A DNA stretch of 64,000 nt from Eleginops maclovinus (lineage: Eukaryota; Chordata; Actinopteri; Perciformes; Eleginopidae). The position numbers were made by a program, and so were the translations under genes. This document shows positions 46,229 through 59,764 of the stretch, one piece after another; position 1 is the first letter of the stretch, and each line of letters begins with the position of its first letter. The notes under the pieces were generated by a model that was not told the origin of the DNA, did not search any database, and saw nothing but the letters and a program-made list of their open reading frames with translations. The DNA lies in the NCBI RefSeq assembly GCF_036324505.1, contig NC_086352.1:5319001-5383000 (forward strand). The letters are read 5' to 3'.

Positions 46229-46362
46229 TGTGTCCCTGTTTTATTTTGAAAGGTGTTCACCCCCGTCTATATCTGCTTCCTGTCTCTGTGTTTCCCCTCC
46301 CCTCCCCAGCTGGGTCTGGTCCTCTGATTGGTTCTGCCTGTATTTAAGTTCTGGTTTTCTGT
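46228..46362 (-). mobile_element. dispersed element copy 3 (unnamed family)
   Basis: On the minus strand AAATACAGGCAGAACCAATC, CCAGCTGGGGAGGGGAGG, GAAACACAG, GACAGGAAG and TTTCAAAATAAAACAGGG follow the same order as in 24,150-24,315. The last block is also the core of the adjacent minisatellite unit. Confidence 0.65.
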
Positions 46363-46499
46363 CGCTGTGGTTGGTTCCTTGAGTTTTATAAAGCAGAGAG
46401 AGTCTCTGCTGCACTCGGGTCCAAGCTGCTCTGCTCAACCCTGGCAAATATAAACTACATTTCATCTTAAACTCGTGTCCAATGTGCATGTTTACACGC

Positions 46500-47585
46500 T
46501 ATACTATCACAAAGCAATTTCCCCAAATACACATTATCTAATGAGTGCATGAAGAAGATTTGAATGAGAACATTTGAATGAGAACATTTGTGCAAAAGCT
46601 TCAATTAAATATGTTAACTAAACTTCATGTGCATATAATCACACAGAACAATACACCAGGGTGTTTGTCGGTAAAGTGTTAACTGAGCTTTAGAATTCTG
46701 CAGACCAACACCTCACCTGCAGCTCCTGATAATGGAGATGCTTGTTGATCGTATTCAACAGCTTTTAAACCCACAGCGTTGGATTTAAAGCTCAAGTGCC
46801 GCCTCTAAAGGTCATTTTGAATTAACGTAATGCATCGGAGATTACAAAGAGTTCCAGCAGCATACTAAAGAAGAGGGGCTTGTATTCCTGAAAGGTGTTT
46901 GTGTTGCTCACAGGAGACGGCTCTGAACGATGAGGATGGATGTTAGCGTGAGGTCAAGCGCTGCGGAGTGTCTGAGACACAAAGGAGGCCCTGATTAGTG
47001 CTCCGAACATCAGAGAGCATAAAGGGCTGCAGAGAACAGACGAAAGCTTCAATCAGGACGGATTCACCTTGAGAAATATCAGAGGAGAGGTTTATTCAAA
47101 GTCTTTGTCCTCCTGATGTTGATGAGGGACAGATTAACACCAGGGCAGATGTTCCCATTGATGTATGTATTATGCATCTTCTGCCTGGTGCCTCTACAAA
47201 TATTTGTTACCACTCACTTATTCTCAAATGCCACGTACAGGAGTAAAAATACAGACAAAAAAAACCTTAATTAATGAATAATTTGACTGTTTTCCCCCAA
47301 AATGCTCAATGGAGGAGGCGGTAAAATGATTCTGATTATTTCTGAACAGCATTAGAGCTTTCACGATATTGACGATACATTTCAGATTTTAAAATACAAG
47401 TATTTAATAACTGTAATATGAATTGTTGCGACTATAGGCAGTCCGATTAAACGCCGTTGTGAGGGGAAGATAAACACTGTATATCCAAGTTTCTTAAACA
47501 GACCGCTCGAACGGAGTTTCCTTTCTTTTTAATATTGCTTTTACGCTCGTGGTGTAATAAATCTGTTCATACAGTTAGTGTTCAT
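46500..47585. other. no recognised feature
   Basis: Unique-looking sequence. Confidence 0.4.
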
Positions 47586-47589
47586 ATAC

Positions 47590-47986
47590 AGTTAGGCACT
47601 CATGGAGGGCATAGAGAGTGCAGAGAAGGGAAGTCCCATCTGGGGTGCCATAGGATGTTGCATAACGACCTCTGGAATACGTCAGAGGGCCTCCAAGGAT
47701 GAGTAAGAGAACTACATGTTGGATAACGTATATCTCCCCTTAGTTGGGTACACATTCGTATAGAACATCGCATTTGGTCACATCACACACATTTCTCCTA
47801 TAAATTGAATGCACAAAGAGAGTTCGGGGGACTTCACAGTTGGCTCTGGGAACCTCGTATGGCCCGTGTTGGTGTGTGATACTATGCTGTTTGTAATAAA
47901 CCTTATTATATACAAGCTGGTGTCTCCGGAGACTTCTTCAGCATCTTCACAAACATCGCTACAAGATATACCTCCCTCACTTTTTG
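47590..47986 (+). mobile_element. LTR-like sequence, copy B (probable solo LTR)
   Basis: Matches 29,790-30,226. TATAAA at 47,809 and an intact AATAAA at 47,895 lie about 86 nt apart, as expected for promoter and poly(A) signal around an R region. GCTGGTGTCTCCGGAGACTT and CATCGCTACAAGATA follow. No internal retroelement genes lie beside it, so it appears to be a solo LTR. Precise ends and target duplication are not clear. Confidence 0.6.
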
Positions 47987-48079
47987 ATGACTGTCTTTCT
48001 CTCTGTCTTTGTACAGGCTTCTGTAACTCTAACGGTTAAACACTGAGCCTCAACGCCGTCTTTCCGACCATAGGCGCCG

Positions 48080-48119
48080 TTCTCCGTGGGTGCTTCCGGG
48101 CCCGAGCACCCACGGAGAA
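48080..48119. repeat. perfect 15-bp GC-rich inverted repeat
   Basis: TTCTCCGTGGGTGCT (48,080-48,094) and AGCACCCACGGAGAA (48,105-48,119) are exact reverse complements around TCCGGGCCCG. A further GGCCCGGGCACCCACG follows at once, giving a third near-copy of the arm. Confidence 0.95.
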
Positions 48120-48249
48120 GGCCCGGGCACCCACGTGCCGTGCATGTCCATGCCATGGACGCATCGGGGCGAAGAACTCCACGACGCTCCGTTTCCGACA
48201 GGTCGCCGATCTCTGTCTCTTGAGAGAATGGCACCGTGGGGATTGTAGT

Positions 48250-49385
48250 CCTTTTATACGTTGATGACTACAGAAGTCCCGTGTAGGTGGCTGTTTTTAT
48301 AAAACACAATACTGGCTCGAACACACATTACTCTTTTTCACGTTCACAAAGGCACCTTCAGACATACAGCACATGAATCTTGTCGAGCTATGTTCATATT
48401 TTTACAGTTCCTTGTGAAGCGACAGTCATCGTTACATTAACTGAGTTCAGGCCATGGTGTGCTGAAACGCTCTGAAGGGAAAGGTCATCAGGCGGGAACA
48501 GATGAAAGGCTGCAGGTAATTGGAGCAGGTTCAGAGACGAGGCAGAACAAATGCACCTGAAGTCCAGGAGAAATGCAAAAGAGGCCGGGGAGAACAGATC
48601 AAAAGGAGCGAGTCTGTAACGCAGGGACAATTACCTCTCGGTGTCACATTAGTAAAGGTCTGACCTGCAGGGGAGCTGTTCAGGTAACGGCAGGGCTCCC
48701 CTCGCTGCGAGCCAGAAACATTTCCCCAGAGATCTCACAAACTTGGTGGAGAAAGATGAGCAGCTTGAGGTTTTTATTGCAGCGCCTCGCAGCTGCTGCT
48801 CCTGCCAGAGATATTACATGTGCATGAAACACATTCTACATTAACTCTGTAGGACTTCAGGGAATAGTTCCACACCTCTGCAGATTTGTTCATCTGTTAA
48901 GGCAGCATGTCTGTTTGTTTCATATGAAGCTAAAGCCAAAAGATGGTTAGCTTAGCTTAGCTACGAGTGACATAAGGCTCAGGACCCAAATGCAAGACAA
49001 ACTAAGCGAGAAGAACTAACAAAGCTTTCAGTCAGGAGTTTGGGGCTTGGCATGATGGGACAAAAAGCACTGGAACAGGACACAGACTATATACTATAAG
49101 GTAAGGGGGCACCGGTGAAGACAAACACAGCGTAAAGAAATACACAAAGTAAAGTGATCTGAAATGAGAGGGAGAGACTTCAGCTGGATTAAAGAGCTGA
49201 ACATGAACACCACAAGCTTAAAGAACAGAGTCTGAGTTTGAAGCACTGACCTATCCAGTAGCATTTGATCTGAAGTTATGCTTTTGTTTATGACACAAAA
49301 ATGTGATGTGCTTTTTGATATCGGACCCTAAACCTGCATTCTGTCTTCTATCCAGCAGGGAGCGACTCCACTCATTGCAAACTAA
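48250..49385. other. no recognised gene
   Basis: 48,970-49,130 has a CAGGACCCAAATGCA stretch vaguely like the unnamed family at 8.2 kb. Otherwise featureless. Confidence 0.35.
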
Positions 49386-49387
49386 GT

Positions 49388-49775
49388 CAGATTGAATAGA
49401 AGTCTATGAAATAATTCCCTTACTTCTCTCTTGATTTATTACCTCACATTTTCAGATGATGACCTTAATCTGTACTTTCAAGTCTCCTTCAACACAACAA
49501 GATGTTCATTAAGTAAATGATGGTGTAATTTAGGATAACATGAACCAGCCTATGCTTTAGGGAATGTATAGAAGTCTATGAAGAAATGTACCCTACTTCT
49601 CTCTGGATTAATTAGATTACACTCATTTATCACCTAATTTTCCTGATGAGTTTATGGTCTCAGTCTCTTCAGCATTGGTCCCAGAAAGAGTGAAATAGAC
49701 GATAAAGCAGCGTATGCTTTAGGGGCGGGACTACCTTGTGATTGACAGGCCCCCTTTGTGTCGCCTCTGGCTCCA
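49388..49775 (+). repeat. dispersed repeat, one and a half copies
   Basis: Same family as 6238-6475. A first partial copy (GAATAGAAGTCTATGAAATA to about 49,545) is followed by a second start (ATAGAAGTCTATGAAG, 49,567) that runs through GGTCTCAGTCTC to GGGCGGGACTACCTTGTGAT and TGACAGG. Confidence 0.7.
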
Positions 49776-50210
49776 CTAAACCATTTTAAATCACAGAGGA
49801 AAAGGTGTAGGAGATTTGGCACCAGCTATGATACCAAGTGGACCATCTTTGAGTCCATCTTATCTGCATCGGAGGAGGCACCATGGTGAGCCTGATCTCT
49901 TTTACGGACATCTAATTGGGCAAAGTGTTCTGTTAGGGGATTGGTCAGACAGCCAAGAAGCTTTCATCAGTTTCCAACTTGTGTCAGGAATAGTTATGAC
50001 TCTTGTTTCATCAAACTTGAGTCTTTCTGTGCAGCGATCTGACCTAGTAGAGTAGAGGACTCTCCGCTCTTTATGGGGAACACATTTAAGGAGCTGAAGG
50101 GATTGCATTTCCGTGGAGCTGTACATACCTTTTACGATTCGAAGTGACAAATAAAATTGATCGATTGTAAGTGGACCGGCTAGACAAACACACAGTCAAA
50201 GTTAATGGAG

Positions 50211-50211
<1 letters not shown>

Positions 50212-50253
<42 letters not shown>
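50212..50253. repeat. (TG)n microsatellite
   Basis: 21 TG repeats. Confidence 0.97.
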
Positions 50254-50254
<1 letters not shown>

Positions 50255-50294
50255 CTACATGTAGGAGTTATGAGGGTCAGTCGCCGGGAGAGTT

Positions 50295-51330
<1,036 letters not shown>

Positions 51331-51336
51331 AGTCGG

Positions 51337-51588
<252 letters not shown>

Positions 51589-51722
51589 GTTGACAGCACT
51601 GTTCACACCCCGTTGTAATGGAAGACTCATCTAAATGAAATTCACCATGATGACGTTAACTATGAGCATCAGTTCAGATGTTATTCAGAGTGTGATGAAG
51701 GCTATATGGAGACGGAAAACTG

Positions 51723-51724
<2 letters not shown>

Positions 51725-51772
<48 letters not shown>
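51725..51772. repeat. (CA)n microsatellite
   Basis: About 24 CA repeats. Confidence 0.97.
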
Positions 51773-51775
<3 letters not shown>

Positions 51776-52310
51776 GGGCTTCAGGGGCCACAAAGACATC
51801 TCCATCCAGACTATAATTGGCCGCGAAGAGATGACACGAGTGAAAGCGAAATGAATTTCCCGTGGATGTTTGACAGTGGCAGCGTGAACCCTCAGGATGT
51901 GCATTCTGAAGCAGAGAAACATAAAAGAAAGCAAGTGTGTGTCGCCATGCAGTCCGCACTGAAGTCACATCCTCTAAACTGTTCATGGAGACACAGATAG
52001 AGAAGTCTGTGTGGACAAAACTGCCTCGATCCAACCGGAGACACGTTCCTTACATCTAACCATAAGGTAAATCAAAGTAGAACTGGTATTATTCCATTAT
52101 CCCGGTGATGTCCCTGAAATCCCAGAACAAACACATGTTCCTTAAAATGGACCAATACATCATGTGTGTTCCCAAATCCAACTGAGAGCGTTAGTCTACA
52201 TTTAATTGAGATGAAGGCCAAACATCTGTAAGAACTCACTGTTACCCTTCCTCTAAACACCCTGTTGCTGCCTCTGAAGGCCATGTCTGCTTACTCCTCA
52301 CACAGTGCAC
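51773..52310. other. no recognised feature
   Basis: Unique-looking sequence. Confidence 0.4.
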
Positions 52311-52311
52311 A

Positions 52312-52313
<2 letters not shown>

Positions 52314-52368
<55 letters not shown>
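52314..52368. repeat. (TG)n microsatellite
   Basis: About 27 TG repeats. Confidence 0.97.
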
Positions 52369-52369
<1 letters not shown>

Positions 52370-52465
52370 CTTATTATTTTCGTGGTATTTCATTCACTAC
52401 AGGCTGCGGGTATCGTGGCTGGGTTGGCTAACGAGAGCTCTGATGTACGTGTATGTTGTCTGTAT

Positions 52466-52891
52466 TGTTAGGGAATATTTTGCTTAGGTGTTTAACCTTT
52501 GACCTAGTTCATCATCTTGTCCTTCCTCTGTCTGCGTTCCCATGGCATAGTTCTTTGGCCTTCGGGTTGCTGTAATCTCCCTTAAGGAGGGGCAGCTTGG
52601 GCGCTTTGTTGATGCCAGTTTCTGACCAAGCTAGAAGCCCTTCTTATCTGGAACATAGATAGGCATTCTTTTCCATAGACGACAGCTCTAGTTAGATTTA
52701 GGGTCCATATTTGTGTAGTTTCGCAGAAGAATGTGGATCATACACTCTGAACTGGTTAAAACCTCGTACTGCAGTAGAGTTCTTCAGAATTGTTCGGGCA
52801 AACCACTCTATCACCTCGTGGCTGCAGCAAACGTCTCGTCTACCGTGTCCCTCTGAGTTTCGTCTCCATTGCTCCAGAGGTTTCCATCACA
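52466..52891 (+). mobile_element. possible solo LTR
   Basis: A 426-bp segment starts TGTTAGGG and ends CCATCACA (TG...CA as in LTRs). It is flanked by TGTAT (52,461-52,465) and GGTAT (52,892-52,896), which agree at 4 of 5 positions. No second copy is in the window and no clear poly(A) signal is seen, so the call rests on termini alone. Confidence 0.35.
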
Positions 52892-53230
52892 GGTATGAAT
52901 TGTTGCATTGCATGCTTTGAAACAACCTATTAACCGCACTACAGGAGAGGGAAAACCACAAAACGCAGAACAGAGCCTCTTTACTTATTTCAGTATGTTA
53001 ATTTATTACCGAACCTTAAGCAGGAGTAAGCAGATCCAGACAGCTAGATCCGTTCTTATATTAATATATCAAAACACACAGTTACACATTAAAATACTCT
53101 GGTGCTGAACTGCAATCTGCACACGTTGTTTTTCCTCATTTTGTATCGACAAATAAATACGACATGATTATTTCCAAAATGAGCCTGTGGGGGGGAGCTA
53201 ACAAACATCTCAGTGTCAAAGTAGCAGGGA

Positions 53231-53232
<2 letters not shown>

Positions 53233-53279
<47 letters not shown>

Positions 53280-53296
53280 TGTGTGTGTGTGTGTGT
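53233..53296. repeat. (GT)n microsatellite
   Basis: About 32 GT units with one CTG interruption near 53,279. Confidence 0.96.
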
Positions 53297-53763
53297 AAGG
53301 CACAGTGGGGGGGTTGTTTGGGGAGATACAGACAAAAAACAACACAGTTATTAAGAGAAGAAACATCCGGAGGGCAGGAAGCGGCTCTGAATGAACGTCT
53401 CCGGGAATTTAGAAGCAGCAAATTGGGGCCGATAAAGCCGCAGATCCACACCTAATGAACAGATTTACTCATCATTAGTTCTCCACAATGAAAAGAGGAG
53501 CAGGAATAATCGCTTTCTAACAGCTCCTTTCAGACAAGGAATCAGTAACGCCGCTGGTTTCATGTTTTCTCGTCGAGTTTATGTCTCGTTATCCTCAGGT
53601 CTTTGTTCAGCTTGCTGTTAAAACACCGTCGTTATTTCACTCCTACAGAGTTCTCTCCTGTTAGACGTGCTGGTGTTGAAAATCCAATTTATTAACTTGT
53701 GATTACAATTTTAAACAACCAGTTTTCCAATCAAAGTTATAATTGATAATAAAAAGACAGAAA
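53297..53763. other. no recognised feature
   Basis: Unique-looking sequence up to array 5. Confidence 0.4.
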
Positions 53764-55030
53764 AGTCATGTGACCGTGCTGTAGTTCCTTTATAGCCCAA
53801 CATTAGCCTCCTTTAGCTTAGCGGTGGGGACGTGAAGTCATGTGACCGTGCTGTAGTTCTTTATAGCCCAACATTAGCCTCCTTTAGCTTAGCGGTGGGG
53901 ACGTGAAGTCATGTGACCGTGCTGTAGTTCTTTATAGCCCAACATTAGCCTCCTTTAGCTTAGCGGTGGGGACGTGAAGTCATGTGACCGTGCTGTAGTT
54001 CCTTTATAGCCCAACATTAGCCGCCTTTAGCTTAGCGGTGGGGACGTGAAGTCATGTGACCGTGCTGTAGTTCCTCTATAGCCCAACATTAGCCGCCTTT
54101 AGCTTAGCGGTGGTGACGTGAAGTCATGTGACCGTGCTGTAGTTCCCTTATAGCCCAACATTAGCCGCCTTTAGCTTAGCGGTGGGGACGTGAAGTCATG
54201 TGACCGTGCTGTAGTTCCTCTATAGCCCAACATTAGCCGCCTTTAGCGTAGCGGTGGTGACGTGAAGTCATGTGACCGTGCTGTAGTTCCTCTATAGCCC
54301 AACATTAGCCGCCTTTAGCGTAGCGGTGGTGACGTGAAGTCATGTGACCGTGCTGTAGTTCCTCTATAGCCCAACATTAGCCGCCTTTAGCTTAGCGGTG
54401 GTGACGTGAAGTCATGTGACCGTGCTGTAGTTCCTTTATAGCCCAACATTAGCCGCCTTTAGCTTAGCGGTGGGGACGTGAAGTCATGTGACCGTGCTGT
54501 AGTTCCTCTATAGCCCAACATTAGCCGCCTTTAGCGTAGCGGTGGTGACGTGAAGTCATGTGACCGTGCTGTAGTTCCTCTATAGCCCAACATTAGCCGC
54601 CTTTAGTTTAGCGGTGGAGACGTGAAGTCATGTGACCGTGCTGTAGTTCCTCTATAGCCCAACATTAGCCTCCTTTAGCTTAGCGGTGGTGACGTGAAGT
54701 CATGTGACCGTGCTGTTTCCTTTATAGCCCAACATTAGCCTCCTTTAGCTTAGTGGTGGTGACGTGAAGTCATGTGACCGTGCTGTAGTTCCTTTATAGC
54801 CCAACATTAGCCGCCTTTAGTTTAGCGGTGGAGACGTGAAGTCATGTGACCGTGCTGTAGTTCCTTTATAGCCCAACATTAGCCGCCTTTAGCTTAGCGG
54901 TGGTGACGTGAAGTCATGTGACCGTGCTGTAGTTCCTTTATAGCCCAACATTAGCCGCCTTTAGCTTAGCGGTGGAGACGTGAAGTCATGTGACCGTGCT
55001 GTAGTTCCTTTATAGCCCAACATTAGCATT
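53764..55030 (-). repeat. 72-bp satellite array 5, about 17 units
   Basis: Same unit and orientation as array 2, with GTCATGTGACCGTGCTGTAG recurring every 71-72 bp. Blocks with CTCTATAGCC and TTAGCGTAGCGG changes are shared by neighbouring units (54,205-54,560). Several left-hand units have a one-base deletion, TTCTTTATAG. It ends at CCCAACATTAGC. Confidence 0.98.
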
Positions 55031-57010
55031 TTATGTGTAAGTACTGGATGTTACTGCCTTGCTCTCTAGAAACATTTGATAACCAGAAAGCTATACTCCC
55101 ACGATTTCAGCTTCATATGGCATCATGAATGCCTGTTGACTGATTTTGAAATCACTTCGTTGGTTCACTAATCCCTCCGTACTCTGCCAGTGTCCAACAA
55201 AACACTCCCACAGCATTAAAGCCGTCAATACTAATCTGTCAAACACAAAGAAATCCACAGTTAAATACATTTTTCTAACATCAGTCGACATTTGAATAAT
55301 TTCCTGTTAGTGTAAAATAATTCAGTTAGTGCGTGTCCATATGTTGTCTTGAGAATGAGCCAACGCTGATAACAAGACAGCCTCCCACTCAGCACCTGTT
55401 CCCAGAGATAGTGTCACTTTAATAACAAGAGGAAGTCCAGCATATTGCATTCATAGCGTACTTCAACAAAACTGCAGGAAAATAAGAGCCCATTTTATCC
55501 ATGTTGACGTTTATATTTACAGCTTTTTTAGATAGAATTTACTAACTATTTTTTTGAGGCACAAATGCACATTGGTTTCTCGTTTCAGTCGTTTTTATAT
55601 TTCAGTGTTTGGTCCAGGTTAATTCAAAGTCATAATATATGGATCACAGGGTTTTGTCTTTTCAATTTGTCAGATATTTCTTGAATTTAGTCTCAGATTT
55701 CCTTTTTAAAGTTGTCAATTTAAGTGATTTGTTGTTATTTTGGTCAAATTCTTTTCGAGAACAATGTAAAACTCCTTCAATGATAAATAATGAGTCCTCC
55801 TTAAGATGCAAATCATATTAGTTTTTAGTTTTAGTTATACTTCAACATTTCCTCTCCAGTTTTTGTTAAGTGTGCCAGCTATTTTTCTATTATCATCAGA
55901 ACATTTCAGAGAATTTAGTGGAAATTAACTTGTCAAACGTACGATTTTAAACACAGTTTGAATGATTAATAACGAGCGTCGGTCGAGGACTCTTCAGCCA
56001 CAAACACATGTTTAAATAAACTCAAAGACAGAGTTCTCCTGGCTGCTCGTTAGTGATGACTCCCTGAGCCAATTAGCACTGTCTTACATGCAGAAATACT
56101 ATTTTAATCAACCTGCTGAACCCAAGGACTGAGCCCTGCACATGGGAGGAGAGGCAAGAGGTCACAAAGGTACTGGTTGGATGCTCTGACTGTATTTCGT
56201 TGTCTTCGTACTCAATGCTTTAACTCAATCAGCAGCAAACGTTGTTGGTCTAAAAACTGTCAAAGCTTTTCCTGCTCTGGTGGGAAAGTGTATTCTGGAT
56301 ATATTTACCAAGCTCAGCCTTTAAGCTCACCTGAAAACGTGAGGGTTTTATCTGTTAAAAACACCAACGCTCCTCAGTATTTATGTTCCTCAGCTGAAGT
56401 CATCCCGTCTCGTTCTGTTTTCCGTCCTCTGCTCACAGACTTTGGAGGAAGTGTTTGTCTCGCAGCATGCAGAGATTTTCCCACCTCCTAACGTGCATTT
56501 CTCCAACAGCCGACTCCCTCTCTGCTGTAAGGAAACTCTGAATTCCACTTTTAAGGAATCCCTTTCATCCTTCACGATGAAAGATGTGAGATTAGCCGGT
56601 GGAAACTCCCGCAGGTTGAACTTTTTATTGCGCAGCAGCACTTATCCTGAATAATTCATACAAACTGTACTTCTTTATGTTCACGGTTCACAGGGTGTCA
56701 CATCTGAACACTTCAAAAGATATTCAGCTCCTCTTGTTAACAGACTTCGGAGCTGTTCCTTTCTGATTGAACGTTAAATGACTGGGAGAGGATGTGTCTG
56801 CTCTGTTGGACCTGGAGAGGATGCTGGCAGATCTCACTCTCAGCTTCTTGGATATTGATTTATTCCCTAAAAAGACACCCTGCTGCATGACGGTCGTTAT
56901 TACCCTCACCTCTGCAGAGACGGAAGGAGAGGAGAATATTTCCATATGACAGACACAGACCCTCTAACAGCCGGACCCTGAACAGCAGGGGTCCAAAGAG
57001 AGTCTCATAA
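55031..57010. other. no recognised gene
   Basis: About 2 kb, AT-rich at first. The frames at 56,177 and 56,390 show no known domain. Confidence 0.4.
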
Positions 57011-57014
57011 TACA

Positions 57015-57100
57015 GCTGTGCAGGGATGTGGTGTTTCTTTGTTGAATCCTGAAGGCAGCATCTCCCGGTCCAATGGGATTTCTCCATGGGATCTTTGGCT
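57015..57100 (+). repeat. array-free copy of the array 1 flank
   Basis: GTGGTGTTTCTTTGTTGAAT, CCTGAAGGCAGCA, GGTCCAATGGGATTTC and CCATGGGA match 13,988-14,062, here without 72-bp units. Confidence 0.7.
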
Positions 57101-57384
57101 CTGTAGTTGTTGCATTATTATATATATTATCAGATTATAATTATTAAAGAGGCATTAGCATATTAGATGCTGCGCTAGAGCACATTTTAAACGGCTCAGT
57201 GGTTTAATTGACTGTAAAACAACGCATTTGTTCCGTCTGACATGCAGAAATATGATTTAAACAACCCCCCCCCGATCCCAAGAACTGCCTATCATGGCAC
57301 AAACCTGTTTGTCTTTCTGGAATAAACAATGCATATGGGTTGAAAGGCAAAGGGTAACAAGAGATTTTGATGGAGTTTCATTGT

Positions 57385-57735
57385 GTAAAGGTCCCTTATT
57401 GTCCTCCTATATCAACAACATACAAGGCTCTCAGATATCTACCGAGCCTGTCTCTGATTGGCTGAAACACCAAACAGTTGCTACATAAACGGGCATTAAT
57501 AAAGGTACATCTTGTCTTATCTTAGATCATTGCAGCATCCCATAACCCCTTCTGTTTCAGCCCGGTTCCAAAACTGCTGATTCTGACCTGTAGCTTTAAA
57601 TGCTAATGAGCTGCTGCTGGCCACGCCCCTCTGAGAGCTGATTGGTTTACGAGGAGAAACATATTTAAGTATAAAGATAAAAATAGTCAGGTCTAAGACG
57701 TTTCTCTGAAGACACACGGAAACAACAGACAGACT
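57385..57735. mobile_element. possible MITE-like dispersed repeat
   Basis: TAAAGGTCCCTTATTGTCC resembles a start common to fish miniature elements. GTCTCTGATTGGCTGAAAC and GGCCACGCCCCTCTGAGAG are of the kind found inside them. No clear opposite terminus. Confidence 0.3.
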
Positions 57736-58385
57736 TTAAGAGATTACATTACAATCAAAGACCTTATGTTCAAGAGCTTTAGAAGCATAGATTGTGGTGC
57801 AGTTATTTACGGTGCACTGTTTTAGACTGTTTTCTTCTTCTGCAAAGTTATCAAAAGATATGTCATGCAATCTAAGTATTTGACTAGAAGTAGACAGGAA
57901 CATAGCATATAAACGCTCAAGTAAAGCTCGTACCTCACATGTTTACTCCTCTCCTCACTTCCTGTTGTGTGTTGACAGCTGTGTGTCTGCACGTCTCAGT
58001 GGTTCATGTTCCTCACGCCGACCTCCTCCCTCTGTATTCTGCCTCGCTGCAGCCAGCAGAACATTATGAGTAATCATCTTAATTTGGTGAAGTGAGGACG
58101 AGCGCAGAGGCAAACATGCGTCTGATTACGGAGCGCGTAAAGAACACGGGTCTGTTCTGATTGGCCGATGAAGACAATTACATCGTTAAACATGTCCCTC
58201 CACAGCCGAGTCACGACTCCGTCTGTTGACTTCTTCTGAGGGAGGAACGAGGGTGAGACAAATCTGGACTCAAACCTAACGGATGCATGTAATGTGTCTG
58301 CAGATTTGCATCTTTTGAACTGACACGAAAGGTTGCTATGAAACCTTCCACTGGATCTACATGGTGGTTGATCTACGGAGAAAAA
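57736..58385. other. no recognised feature
   Basis: Unique-looking sequence. Confidence 0.4.
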
Positions 58386-58413
58386 GGGGGGGGGGGGGGG
58401 GGGGGGGGGGGGG
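58386..58413 (+). repeat. G28 homopolymer
   Basis: Twenty-eight consecutive G, quadruplex-capable. Its exact length is likely uncertain in any assembly. Confidence 0.9.
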
Positions 58414-58567
58414 TTCTGAGGTCGTTTTAGTGAAGACTTTTTGACGGTTGGATAAATTTGAGAATATTGCGAAATGACCAATTAACCAATTAACTTGATT
58501 ATCCTGCACAGATTCACGTTAAATATCATGAACAAGGTGACTATGTGTTACGCCCAATAGAGCAACT

Positions 58568-58570
<3 letters not shown>

Positions 58571-58600
<30 letters not shown>
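58571..58600. repeat. (CA)n microsatellite
   Basis: 15 CA repeats. Confidence 0.96.
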
Positions 58601-58603
<3 letters not shown>

Positions 58604-58704
58604 GCGATACCGTGGATCCTCACACTACCACTGTTAAATAAATGTGGTGCATTGAGAAAGGACAATATTTGACGCTCTTGTGTAAAGGGAGGGAAGAATG
58701 AAGC

Positions 58705-58950
58705 AGCAAGAATTTGAATCTGACATTTTCCCTAAAAGCTGTGACTTTTTTTCCCCAAAAATCTGAGTTTGTTTCTAAATTGCTACTCTTAAAAAGGTCC
58801 CACTATCTTCTCATTATTTTAATTGCTTCCTAAAAGCTCTGACTTTTTTTCTAATTTGGGACTTTTTCCTAAATGTCCACTTTAAAAAAAAATCCAATTA
58901 CTTTTCGCAAAATAATCAGATTTTTCCCCTAAAATTATGAGTGTTTTTGA
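58705..58950 (-). repeat. A-rich degenerate repeat, copy 3
   Basis: The reverse complement contains AATGAGAAGATAGTGGGACC and AAAAAGTCCCAAATTAG, matching 19,325-19,650 and 32,120-32,300. Confidence 0.6.
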
Positions 58951-59764
58951 GCAGCCCCTCCTTATCTGTTCATTCAAAGCCGTTACAAACATGTGTTATT
59001 ACTAATCACATCCATTTTTATCTGATGTTGAGTGCATTGAATGTCATGGCTACCGTTCTGTTAGGCTATTAAGATTCAGATGACAGTCTTCAGTAAATAA
59101 TCAGGGTGCAGGGGTCTTTCTCCCTCGTAGCTTAATTTCAGATTCTGTCATGTGTCTCAAAGCCCCTCAACCATCTTCAGCTTCAATCTTTTGTCTCTCG
59201 GAGATGAATCAGTGATCACAACGTCTCCTGAATCTAAGGATCGTGCTGCAGAGTTATCGTATCATAAGGATTAAAGGCAGGGGGGGGGGGTCACACTGCA
59301 TCCCAGAATGCAAGAGGATGCTTTTTAACGAAGTTTGCACTGGCTCAGCAAACCCAGAGGAAAATCTGTGTGTGCGTTAGAGGAAAATAGAGCGTGTGTG
59401 CTCTCCATGTATTTCCCCATAGAGGCCGAGGTGTGCCTGTGCAGCCGGCACAGATGAAGATGGATTAGCGTCTCCGTCTGAGTGTCTGAGGGAGGCAGAA
59501 ACAGGACGGAGACGCATGGTCTCTCGCAGCGGAAACACATTACTCCGCCCTGCCAAGGTCCCCGCTGAACTTCAGCATGTCTGTCGGCTGGTTATCAAAA
59601 CCCAGACGCAGCAATTTCCTCTCTATCTGTCGCCTCCTCTTCGTTCTTCTCCTCTTCTTCAGGGAGAGCTGCTGACTCAGACCTTCTGTTTGATGACATG
59701 TTGGGTCTCAATGTTTGGGGGAAAAATGACGACTATAAAGGAACCACAGTGTTAAACAGTTCTA
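58951..59764. other. no recognised feature
   Basis: Unique-looking sequence with a G10 run at 59,281-59,290. Confidence 0.4.
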
